A stretch of 64,000 bases of DNA. Origin: an uncultured Lachnospiraceae bacterium (GTDB lineage Bacteria > Bacillota > Clostridia > Lachnospirales > Lachnospiraceae). Positions 1-7,094 of the stretch are shown here, one piece after another. The stretch's first letter is position 1; every line of letters begins with the position of its first letter. The notes under the pieces are model-generated. The model ran no database searches. It was not told the DNA's origin and saw only the letters and a list, made by a program, of their open reading frames with translations. The stretch is taken from assembly GCA_947167155.1 (NCBI GenBank), contig CAMVHB010000001.1, positions 1 through 64,000 on the forward strand, read 5' to 3'. The position numbers and the translations under genes were made by a program.

Positions 1-28
1 GCATCTTTTCGAATATTTTTCTTTTCAT
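1..28 (-). CDS. Start of a gene running off the left edge (partial)
   Basis: An ATG on the minus strand at 28 opens a reading frame that runs off the window after nine codons, MKRKIFEKM. It is preceded by AAAGGTG six bases upstream, a plausible ribosome binding site. That site is part of the TCGAAAAGGTG direct repeat at 35-45. A start of this kind (MKRKI, aromatic, acidic, K) is seen in some clostridial AAA ATPases with a DUF4143 domain, but nine residues cannot establish a family. The function is therefore unknown. The gene would be transcribed through the whole repeat-rich region 29-340. Confidence 0.4.
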
Positions 29-314
29 GGAACGCACCTTTTCGAAATCAATTTATAGTGAACGACAAAAATAATTTGTCGTTCACTATAATGCCTCCGG
101 CGGATGCGCACGGATTTTGATTGGAAATTTGCCGCTGAAGCGGCCAAAATCCGGCGCAGCAAACGCCAAAGTAAAAAGAACTTTGTCGTTTGCTATAATA
201 TATTATTATCACTTTTTCGAGATTTATATTTGATTAATTTTGCACCTTTTCGCGATTAATGATATTCTAACACCTTTTCGAGACTTAATCAATGTCAAAC
301 TATCACCTTTTCGA
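2..314. repeat. Interrupted array of six TCGAAAAGGTG direct repeats
   Basis: Six copies of a motif reading CACCTTTTCGA on the plus strand (TCGAAAAGGTG on the minus strand) start at 2, 35, 210, 243, 271 and 304. Copies 1, 3 and 4 carry one change each. Spacings are 33, 175, 33, 28 and 33 bases, so neighbouring copies are about three helical turns apart. The 175-base gap holds a MITE-like insertion at 53-199; removing about 143-147 bases restores a spacing of 28-32. The array lies upstream of the gene that leaves the left edge and could be an operator or iteron-like binding array. Confidence 0.75.
53..199. mobile_element. MITE-like insertion with terminal inverted repeats
   Basis: The left end TATAGTGAACGACAAA (54-69) and the right end TTTGTCGTTTGCTATA (183-198) are inverted repeats matching at 14 of 16 positions. 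A third, perfect copy of the arm lies at 75-90, so 53-91 alone is a 17-bp inverted repeat with a 5-base loop. The interior holds a second long hairpin at 105-158, with CGGATTTTG (111-119) pairing with CAAAATCCG (145-153) around an inner GCCGCT/AGCGGC stem. The element is non-coding and ends at TA dinucleotides, as expected of a non-autonomous transposon. No transposase lies nearby in the window. Confidence 0.6.
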
Positions 315-335
315 GATTACCAGGTCTGTCATGGC

Positions 336-377
336 AAAACAGCCCCCTTACTACCTCTTATGGCAGCTTGGGGGCTT
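336..377 (-). terminator. Terminator after the first XRE gene
   Basis: On the minus strand AGCCCCC (376-370) pairs with GGGGGCT (347-341), followed by GTTTTG. It begins 10 bases past the stop of the XRE regulator. The U-tract is short, so termination may be partial. Confidence 0.5.
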
Positions 378-386
378 TAGTGTGTC

Positions 387-1001
387 TTAATCTTCTTTTG
401 TCAGAACTTTTTTCTGCCAGCTTCTTTTCCCACATTCAGGGCATTTCATGTATCTTGTCCTGCCAATATGCATAGCAAGATTTGTCTTCCAATAGGTGGG
501 TACGTACCTGTGATGACAATGCTGACATTCATAGTATCCAGCCTTTTGCTCAATGCCCACAGCAATAAAAGCGACCGTAAATATCATCACGAAAGCGAAT
601 ACTATAAGTACGATTCGCAGCCAAACAGGCATCTCTATAAATGAAGCCACAAACACCATGACCAGCCCGGCAATTACGGCCGGAAACGCAATCCAGTATT
701 CCGTCCTAAGCATCTGTCTGTTCTTTTCTTCAACCTCTCGTCTCATCGCCAGCAGGTTTTCTTCTGCCCTTTTGTCATATGCTTCTGCCATAATTCTTTC
801 GCCCGACAGGAGTTCGTTAACGTTTATTTTCAGAAGAGCACTCAGTTCCAGCATAACGCCGGAATCCGGCATTGACTTTCCGGTCTCCCATTTTGATATC
901 GCCCGGTCACTGATTCCGAGCTTCTCGGCAAGGACTGCCTGAGTCATGCCCTGTTCCTTCCTGCAGGATGCTATGAATTTTCCAATTTTGATTTGATCCA
1001 T
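387..1001 (-). CDS. Membrane XRE-family regulator with C-terminal zinc ribbon
   Basis: This 204-residue protein begins with a Cro/C1-type helix-turn-helix (about residues 5-60, with the typical pattern of a TQAVLAEKLG helix followed by AISKWE). A charged linker follows, then two hydrophobic segments near residues 105-125 and 130-155. The C-terminus has two CxxC pairs (CQHC and CPEC) that should bind zinc. The ATG at 1001 is chosen because AGGAGGTG sits six bases upstream; an upstream GTG lies inside that site. It probably binds DNA while tethered to the membrane, and its target is unknown. The neighbouring gene at 1157-1663 has the same architecture without the zinc ribbon, so the two look like diverged paralogues. 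Confidence 0.85.
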   Translation of the reverse strand: MDQIKIGKFIASCRKEQGMTQAVLAEKLGISDRAISKWETGKSMPDSGVMLELSALLKINVNELLSGERIMAEAYDKRAEENLLAMRREVEEKNRQMLRTEYWIAFPAVIAGLVMVFVASFIEMPVWLRIVLIVFAFVMIFTVAFIAVGIEQKAGYYECQHCHHRYVPTYWKTNLAMHIGRTRYMKCPECGKRSWQKKVLTKED

Positions 1002-1156
1002 ATCGGGCACCTCCTTTCATGACTCAAGCATAGCCGGTATCATCATATTTTTACACGAACCGTAGGTTGATTTCCTGCAACTCTACCGCTGGTTGAGTCC
1101 GGTAAAGTGCGCTCCCCGCCGCCGATGATGGCAGTGTGGGAGCTTTGGTGTGTCAG

Positions 1157-1663
1157 TTAGTTACCTGTTCCATCATAGGCATTACGTTCAACATAAGCCA
1201 TCATGGTATTGTTTCTCCATGCGTGTGCAACGGCAATCAGCAGAGGAGTAATCGAAACAAGTATCACATTATTAATCAAAATACCGGCTATGAACACAGC
1301 TATGATACAAATCCCGATGAATACCATAATAGCAATGTGCTCTTTCAGCCATTTCTTCTTGAAGAACTCTATTTTATCCTTCAATGAGAAGCTGCTGGCT
1401 TTGATAACCTGTGTCAGATTCTCCTCTGCGGCCTCCTTGTACTCATCATCGGTTAATCTCTTTCCACTAAGAATTTCATTGACACTAACACTAAAAAGTT
1501 CTCCTAAAACCAGCATCACATCTGCAGGTGGCAGATATACTCCTGTTTCCCATCGGGAGACTGTTTTATTAGTGACTCCGATTTTTTCTCCGAGTTGCTC
1601 TTGCGTCAGACCTTTCTCTTTTCGAAGATCCGCTATAAATTTACCTGTTTTCATAAGATCCAT
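1157..1663 (-). CDS. Membrane XRE-family regulator
   Basis: This 168-residue protein has an N-terminal XRE helix-turn-helix (about residues 4-58, including LTQEQLGEKIG and TVSRWE), a linker and two membrane segments near residues 110-130 and 132-150. The ATG at 1663 is chosen because AGGAGGTG lies seven bases upstream. It resembles the regulator at 387-1001 in its helix-turn-helix, linker and membrane segments but lacks the cysteine pairs. The sequences just after both stop codons are also alike, with G-rich stem arms followed by CTTTAGTGTGTC or CTTTGGTGTGTC. This suggests a duplicated unit. The target is unknown. Direct repeats at 1762-1840 lie in its upstream region and are candidate operators. 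Confidence 0.82.
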   Translation of the reverse strand: MDLMKTGKFIADLRKEKGLTQEQLGEKIGVTNKTVSRWETGVYLPPADVMLVLGELFSVSVNEILSGKRLTDDEYKEAAEENLTQVIKASSFSLKDKIEFFKKKWLKEHIAIMVFIGICIIAVFIAGILINNVILVSITPLLIAVAHAWRNNTMMAYVERNAYDGTGN

Positions 1664-1761
1664 ATGACCCACCTCCTGAGAAAAGCATAGCGAATCTCCA
1701 CCAAATTGTCTTTACCATAAACAGCGAATTGCTGGACATTTCATTTCCAACCATCGCACTG

Positions 1762-1840
1762 ACATCTAAATCACAGCCACAACTACCCCAACATCTAACT
1801 CGGCAACTCAACATAGTGACATCTAACTCGGCAACTCAAC
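1762..1840. repeat. Three direct repeats with 28-29 base period
   Basis: ACATCTAACTCGGCAACTC begins both of two identical 22-base copies at 1791-1812 and 1819-1840. A diverged copy, ACATCTAAATCACAGCCAC followed by AAC, lies at 1762-1783. The array sits in the 291-base gap between the methyltransferase and the second XRE gene, upstream of the latter. It could be an operator array or the multiple end repeats of a decayed mobile element. The rest of the gap shows only a short inverted repeat after 1955. Confidence 0.7.
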
Positions 1841-1954
1841 TCTCACACTTTTTGAGCCGGATTGCCCTTGGATAAGTTACCGAGAAGCGTTCGTCCTGCC
1901 CGATGCCAAATTGCCCGATTGCTCGAAAGCCGCAGTATTACTGGGCTTTCGCGG

Positions 1955-3163
1955 CTATTTGCCGTCGACCCTTGACATCAAACAGACCGTCTCCACATTC
2001 CCCGTAAAAGGGAACATGTCAAAAAGCTTCATCGACACGGGGGAATAGCCCTTCTCAAAGAAGAAGGGGAGGTCCCGGGCGAGGGACTTTGGCTTGCAGC
2101 TTATGTAGATGATGTTCTCGACCTCATAGGAAAGTATCTTGTCGAGGGACTTTTTTTGTACCCCTTCTCTCGGCGGATCGAGGATAATGAGGTCCGGCTT
2201 TTCCAAAAGACTGTCAAGCGCGACAAAGACATCGCTTGCGATAAAAGAAACATTGCCTATGCCGTTTTCTTTTGCGTTCAGGCGCGCCTTTTCAACCGCC
2301 TCCTCCACTATCTCAACTCCTACTACTTTTTCGGCACTTGGGCTCATAAGCTGGGTTATCGTCCCTGTTCCGCAATAGAGATCATAGATGAGTCCCGGGC
2401 GCTCTGACAGAACGCTCTTTGCAAGCTCCCTCACATAGGAATAGAGCTCCTCGGCTCCCCTCGTATTTGTCTGGAAGAATGAAAAGGGGGATATCTCAAA
2501 TGATAGTGAAAGGACGGTGTCGTGAAATGACAAGCCACCGTAGAGCACCTCTGTTCCTTCGTCTATTACCGCATCGGCAAGGCTGTCATTTTTTGTATGA
2601 AGGATCGAAACGATCCTGTTCTCAAGGGAAAGCGAAAGAAGCTTGTCGCGCCACAAGGGCAGTAGTGTCTCAAACGCCTCTCCTCCCTGGGTAGTTGTCA
2701 CAAGGTCGATCAAAAGCTCACCGGTATTTCTGCCTCTCCTGACCAGAAGATGCCGTAATATCCCCTCATGGCTCCTCTTCCTTACATACGGGATCTTCCT
2801 TTCCGAGAAAAAAGAAAGGGTTGCCTTCACTATCTCATTGAAATCCGGATGGGCAAGGACGCAGGAGTCCGTGGTAAGCACATCATAAAAGCTCTTTTTT
2901 TTGTGAAGCCCCAAGGTCAGCGGACCGTTCTTCATTGCGTCTCCGAAGGAGAACTCCATCTTGTTCCTGTAATAATATGGATCCGGAGAGGCCACAGCCC
3001 CCTTGTATATATCTTTATAGTCGATCGCGGGCGAGTGCTCTTTAAGAACAGGAGAAAAAAGAAGCTCCATCTCATTTTCCTTGAGATGGAGCTGTTCTTC
3101 ACTTGACATATCCAGGAGACTGCACCCTCCGCACTCATTGAAATGCGGGCAGGATAATTTCAT
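1955..3163 (-). CDS. rlmD: RlmD/RumA-type 23S rRNA (uracil-C5) methyltransferase
   Basis: This 402-residue SAM-dependent RNA methyltransferase of the TrmA/RlmC/RlmD class should methylate a uracil in 23S rRNA. The N-terminus has the C-x5-C-x2-C pattern (Cys5, Cys11, Cys14) that binds a 4Fe-4S cluster in RumA. The catalytic region shows DPPREG from about residue 329 and the nucleophile motif SCKP (Cys356); most members have SCNP. There is no N-terminal TRAM domain, which explains the short length compared with about 430-450 residues. The exact target base cannot be read from sequence. It follows the small acidic membrane protein by 14 bases and is probably transcribed from the promoter at 3459-3488. 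Confidence 0.85.
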   Translation of the reverse strand: MKLSCPHFNECGGCSLLDMSSEEQLHLKENEMELLFSPVLKEHSPAIDYKDIYKGAVASPDPYYYRNKMEFSFGDAMKNGPLTLGLHKKKSFYDVLTTDSCVLAHPDFNEIVKATLSFFSERKIPYVRKRSHEGILRHLLVRRGRNTGELLIDLVTTTQGGEAFETLLPLWRDKLLSLSLENRIVSILHTKNDSLADAVIDEGTEVLYGGLSFHDTVLSLSFEISPFSFFQTNTRGAEELYSYVRELAKSVLSERPGLIYDLYCGTGTITQLMSPSAEKVVGVEIVEEAVEKARLNAKENGIGNVSFIASDVFVALDSLLEKPDLIILDPPREGVQKKSLDKILSYEVENIIYISCKPKSLARDLPFFFEKGYSPVSMKLFDMFPFTGNVETVCLMSRVDGK

Positions 3164-3177
3164 AAGTCTTCTTCCTT

Positions 3178-3399
3178 TCAGTCTTCAGCAGCCACTGTGG
3201 CAGATTCTTCCTCATCAAAAAGGTCGTCATCGTCATCAAAGGCATCATCAAAATCATCATCGAAATCATCATCGTAGTCAGGTGTGAAATAACGATAAAG
3301 CGCATAAATGATCGCACATACGACTGCGATCACAAGGATCACGATGAGAGTAGTCTTTACGACCTTTCCGACGGAAAATTCTTTCTTCTCAACAACCAT
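3178..3399 (-). CDS. Small membrane protein with poly-acidic tail
   Basis: I do not recognise a family. The 73-residue protein has a short basic N-terminus, one membrane segment (about residues 13-35) and a C-terminal half made almost entirely of Asp, Glu and Phe, with DDDFDDDFDDAF as its core. The tail is encoded by repeated GAT/GAC-GAT/TTT codons, visible as a TCATCATCRAAA-type repeat at 3235-3275. The ATG at 3399 is chosen because AAAGGGGAG lies eight bases upstream; an upstream ATG at 3453 has no such site. The acidic tail may bind divalent cations or basic partners, but this is speculation. Confidence 0.7.
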   Translation of the reverse strand: MVVEKKEFSVGKVVKTTLIVILVIAVVCAIIYALYRYFTPDYDDDFDDDFDDAFDDDDDLFDEEESATVAAED

Positions 3400-3458
3400 T
3401 TTCAAAACTCCCCTTTCTATAAAAAGCAAAAAGCCTGCAAAATCTTCAATCAAAAATG

Positions 3459-3488
3459 ATTATAACATTTACTCTCCACACATATCAA
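3459..3488 (-). promoter_or_regulatory. Promoter for the acidic membrane protein and rlmD
   Basis: TTGATA (3488-3483) and a perfect TATAAT (3464-3459) are 18 bases apart on the minus strand. The -35 box overlaps the last codons of pcrA, so the two downstream genes can be transcribed independently of pcrA. Confidence 0.65.
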
Positions 3489-5707
3489 GCCTTTTCAAGC
3501 TTTGCAAAGGAGGCAAACATCTTTTTCTCCTCGCCGCCGTCAAAGCGGACCAGGACTTCAAAATCTCGTCCTCCGTCCGTGATCGAAAGTACGACTCCCT
3601 CCCCGAATTTTCTGTGAGTCACTCTGTCGCCAACAGCGTAGGAAAGAGGCGCCTTTGCGATCGTCGTCCCGAAATTCTTCGGCGCGACGGGCTTTTTGAA
3701 GGGATTATAACTCGTATCGGGAGTATAAGATTTTTTCCTTGGCGCCTCCGTTTTTCTTGAAGAGACTGAAGGAGCCGGCATATTACCTTCTGTAAGGAGC
3801 GGTGATATCTCCTTTAAGAACCTCGAAGGGCTCTCAGTCTGGTACTCACCCCTTACCATCCTTGTCCTTGCAAGTGTCAATGTAAGGTTCTTTCTTGCCC
3901 TCGTGATCCCGACGTAAAAGAGCCTCCTCTCCTCGGCAAGTTCCTCACCCCCGTCAGAAGCAGTGATCGCCATAAAGCCCGGAAAGAGCCCATCCTCCAT
4001 CCCTGCTATATAAACAGTGTCAAACTCAAGTCCCTTTGCGCCATGCAGCGTCATGAGAAGCACATAATCATCCCCTTCGGGAAGGTTGTCGATATCGGCT
4101 ATCAGAGCCACCTCCTCAAGGAAGCCTGAAAGGGTGGGCTCCTCATTATCATTCTGATAGACCACGGCCTTGTTTATGAATTCCTCAAGGTTCTCAAGCC
4201 TTGCCTTTGAATCATCGGTATTTTCAATAACAAGCTCGTTCTGATAACCGGACTCCTCAAGAACAGCCCTTATTATCGTGGGAACCGACTCATTCAGGCG
4301 GCTTTTGAAGCCTTCAATAAGTGAGGTAAAGCTCCTGATCTTTGAAGCGGCACTCTTTATGGCGGGATTGATATCCGAGGAAAGAAGGCCTTCATAAAGT
4401 GACTTTCCATTCGCAGTTGCAAAAACAGCGGCCTTTTCAACGGAAGCCTCTCCTATGCCTCGTTTCGGGACATTTATTATCCTCCGCACCGAAAGGTCAT
4501 CGGAGGGGTTCACTATCGCCTTCAAATATGCGATGATGTCCTTGATCTCCTTCCTTGAGTAGAAGTTCACCCCGCCAACTATCTTGTAGGGGATATTCTC
4601 CCTTATGAACTTTTCCTCGAGGATCCGGCTCTGTGCGTTCGTGCGGTAGAGTACGGCATAATCACTATAGGAATCGTTTGCTTTCCTTTTCCTTACAGCA
4701 ACATCATTGGCTATGTAATCTGCCTCTTCGTAAGCCGATTCAAAGGAGCAGACCTTGATCTTCTCCCCCTCTTCGTTCTCGGTCCAGAGAGTCTTGTCCT
4801 TTCTTGCTTCATTATTTTTGATGACGGAATTTGCAGCGGAAAGAATGGTCTTTGTGGACCTGTAATTCTGCTCAAGCCTGATCACCGTGGCGTCGGGAAA
4901 ATAATGTTCAAAATTCAGAATGTTTTTGATATTTGCCCCGCGGAATTTGTATATGGACTGGTCGTCATCACCGACCACGCAAAGATTCCTTGTTCCTCCG
5001 GAGAGCAGACGGACAAGCTCGAACTGGGCGGTGTTCGTGTCCTGATACTCGTCCACCATCATGTATTCAAACTTTTCCTGGTAATACGAAAGCACCTCCT
5101 TGTTCGTGCGAAGGAGCTCAACAGTCTTTACGATAAGGTCGTCAAAATCGAGGGCATTGCTCTCTTTGAGCCTGTCCTCGTATTCCTTGTAAGCCTTGAA
5201 CTTGAGCATCGCCACAGGATCATGGCCCCAGTCCTTCAATGCCTCTTCAGGACCTTTAAGTTCATCCTTTGCTTTTGAGATCGCGGAAAGAAAGGTCCGC
5301 TCCTTGAATTTCTTCGGATCTACGTTCAGCTTCTTCATGACCGCCTTCATCACGGTCTTTGAATCATCTGCGTCATAGATCGAAAAATTGCGGTCATAGC
5401 CCGCTTCAAGGGCAAAGCGCCGAAGTATCCTTACGCAGCTTGAATGGAAGGTCGAAACCCATACATCGCGGCCTCTCTCCCCGACGACGGTGCTGATACG
5501 GCTCTTCATCTCTGCCGCGGCCTTGTTTGTGAAGGTTATGGCCATGATGTGATAGGGCGCCACATTTTCTTTTTCTATAAGATAAGCGGTCCTGTATGTA
5601 AGCACCCTCGTCTTTCCGGAGCCTGCTCCGGCGAGGATCAATACGGGACCCTTTGTCTTTTTTACAGCTTCAAGCTGCCTGTCATTTAATAGCTTGTCGT
5701 AATCCAT
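3485..5707 (-). CDS. pcrA: ATP-dependent 3'-5' DNA helicase PcrA (UvrD family)
   Basis: This 740-residue superfamily 1A helicase acts in DNA repair, rolling-circle replication and removal of RecA filaments. All helicase motifs are visible: Walker A AGAGSGKT (26-33), the Walker B motif DEYQD (220-224), GDDDQS (247-252), MTLHGAKGLEFD in motif V and FYVGITRAR in motif VI. The C-terminal 50 residues form the Tudor-like domain (VGDRVTHRKFGEG) that in the family contacts RNA polymerase. It starts two bases after the yerC stop, so it is probably translationally coupled. The yerC-pcrA order is conserved in Firmicutes. Confidence 0.95.
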   Translation of the reverse strand: MDYDKLLNDRQLEAVKKTKGPVLILAGAGSGKTRVLTYRTAYLIEKENVAPYHIMAITFTNKAAAEMKSRISTVVGERGRDVWVSTFHSSCVRILRRFALEAGYDRNFSIYDADDSKTVMKAVMKKLNVDPKKFKERTFLSAISKAKDELKGPEEALKDWGHDPVAMLKFKAYKEYEDRLKESNALDFDDLIVKTVELLRTNKEVLSYYQEKFEYMMVDEYQDTNTAQFELVRLLSGGTRNLCVVGDDDQSIYKFRGANIKNILNFEHYFPDATVIRLEQNYRSTKTILSAANSVIKNNEARKDKTLWTENEEGEKIKVCSFESAYEEADYIANDVAVRKRKANDSYSDYAVLYRTNAQSRILEEKFIRENIPYKIVGGVNFYSRKEIKDIIAYLKAIVNPSDDLSVRRIINVPKRGIGEASVEKAAVFATANGKSLYEGLLSSDINPAIKSAASKIRSFTSLIEGFKSRLNESVPTIIRAVLEESGYQNELVIENTDDSKARLENLEEFINKAVVYQNDNEEPTLSGFLEEVALIADIDNLPEGDDYVLLMTLHGAKGLEFDTVYIAGMEDGLFPGFMAITASDGGEELAEERRLFYVGITRARKNLTLTLARTRMVRGEYQTESPSRFLKEISPLLTEGNMPAPSVSSRKTEAPRKKSYTPDTSYNPFKKPVAPKNFGTTIAKAPLSYAVGDRVTHRKFGEGVVLSITDGGRDFEVLVRFDGGEEKKMFASFAKLEKA

Positions 5708-5709
5708 TA

Positions 5710-6000
5710 TTATTTTTCTTCTATACGGGAAAGAGCCATGGCGTAGCCGTCGTTTCCATAGGTAAAAGCACGGTTCACACGGCTGATCGTTGCAGTCGAC
5801 GCCCCTGTCTCTTTTGCGATCTTCTGATAGGTCTCATTCTTCTGAAGAAGGGCAGCAACCATGAACCTCTGCCCCATAGCGTCAAGCTCCTTCACGGTAC
5901 AAAGATCATCCAGAAATGCGTACATCTCGTCCCTGTTTTTCATAGAAAGAAGGGCATCGCAAAGCTTGTCCATTCCTTCGCTTCTAATGTCCCTGCTCAA
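5710..6000 (-). CDS. yerC: YerC/YecD-type TrpR-like DNA-binding protein
   Basis: This 96-residue protein of the TrpR-related YerC/YecD family is mostly a helix-turn-helix; KIAKETGASTATISRVNRAF near residues 55-75 is the recognition region. The start is a TTG at 6000, chosen because AGAAGGAGG lies five bases upstream; the first internal ATG (5973) would remove the conserved N-terminus. Its role is poorly known. It lies directly upstream of pcrA and 48 bases after asnA, so asnS, asnA, yerC and pcrA may form one transcription unit. Confidence 0.85.
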   Translation of the reverse strand: MSRDIRSEGMDKLCDALLSMKNRDEMYAFLDDLCTVKELDAMGQRFMVAALLQKNETYQKIAKETGASTATISRVNRAFTYGNDGYAMALSRIEEK

Positions 6001-6048
6001 GGCAGCCTCCTTCTAAACCACATCAAAAGCCAAAGTTCATCAGACCTT

Positions 6049-7059
6049 CTAAAGAAGTTCGATCCCGTTGCTCTTCAACAATTCTACATCTCTTTCGGGC
6101 CATACAGAGGCCTGAACCTCGCCGATATGGGCCTTTCTGAGGAAAAACATACAGATCCTTGACTGTCCGATCCCGCCTCCGATGGTATAGGGCAGCTCCT
6201 CATTGAGAATGGATCTCTGGAAAGGAAGATCCGCCCTCTCCTCACAATGGGCTTCATGAAGCTGCTTAAGAAGCGCCTCCTTGTCAACCCTTATCCCCAT
6301 GGAGGAAAGCTCAAGCCCGGCGTCAAGCAAAGGATAATAGACGATAATGTCTCCGTTGAGACTCCAGTCATCATAGTCCGGAGCGCGCCCGTCGTGAGGC
6401 TTTCCGGACTTCAGTGCTCCACCGATCTTTTCGATAAAGACGGCCCCATAAGCCTTTGCGACCCTCTGCTCCCTCTCTCTCGGAGAAAGCTCGGGATACC
6501 TGTCTTCAAGCTCCTGGGAGGGTATGAAGGTAATGTTCTCCGGAAGTATGCAGTCTATGTATGAATACTGGTTCGATATATATTTTTCCGTGACACGGAG
6601 AGCATCATAAACGCTTCTTACGGTCTCGCGAAGCTTCTCCTCGTTCCTTGACTGCTTTTCAATGACACGCTCCCAGTCCCACTGGTCAACATAGATAGAA
6701 TGGACATTGTCGGTATCCTCATCACGCCTTATAGCGTTCATATCGGTGTATATGCCCTCACCTACAGAAAAACCATAGCGGTAAAGAGCCATCCTCTTCC
6801 ACTTCGCAAGTGAATGAACTATCTCAACCTGCCTCTCATTCTGCTCCTTCACGCCGAATGAAACGGGACGTTCAACACCGTTTAAGTTGTCATTAAGCCC
6901 TGTTTCAGGAATAACGAAAAGCGGCGCCGTCACTCGCCTAAGATTCAGTTCTGCAGCAAGAAGTCCCTGAAAGAAATCCTTGACCTTCTTGATCGCGATC
7001 TGTGTTTCCTTGAGGTCCAGATGACTTTGATAGCCCTCAGGAATTACAACATTACTCAT
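6049..7059 (-). CDS. asnA: Aspartate-ammonia ligase (asparagine synthetase A)
   Basis: This 336-residue AsnA makes asparagine from aspartate, ammonia and ATP in the cytosol. It has the fold of class II aminoacyl-tRNA synthetases. The start region (SHLDLKETQIAIKKVKDFF), the central LNDNLNGVERPVSF and the C-terminal GGGIGQSRICMFFL (ATP-binding motif 3-like) match the family, and the length is typical. The ATG at 7059 is preferred over an in-frame TTG at 7107 that would overlap asnS; an AGGAG lies 16 bases upstream, which is longer than usual. It follows asnS by 35 bases. The pairing links asparagine supply to its charging enzyme. Confidence 0.93.
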   Translation of the reverse strand: MSNVVIPEGYQSHLDLKETQIAIKKVKDFFQGLLAAELNLRRVTAPLFVIPETGLNDNLNGVERPVSFGVKEQNERQVEIVHSLAKWKRMALYRYGFSVGEGIYTDMNAIRRDEDTDNVHSIYVDQWDWERVIEKQSRNEEKLRETVRSVYDALRVTEKYISNQYSYIDCILPENITFIPSQELEDRYPELSPREREQRVAKAYGAVFIEKIGGALKSGKPHDGRAPDYDDWSLNGDIIVYYPLLDAGLELSSMGIRVDKEALLKQLHEAHCEERADLPFQRSILNEELPYTIGGGIGQSRICMFFLRKAHIGEVQASVWPERDVELLKSNGIELL

Positions 7060-7094
7060 AATGTTACTCTCTTTTCTCCTCTTGTTTCGTTTGC

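Noticed and set aside
1111..1143. GCTCCC/GGGAGC hairpin after the second XRE gene as a terminator
   Set aside because: The stem has only six pairs with a long loop and is not followed by T residues on the minus strand. It may be a relic of the duplicated unit.
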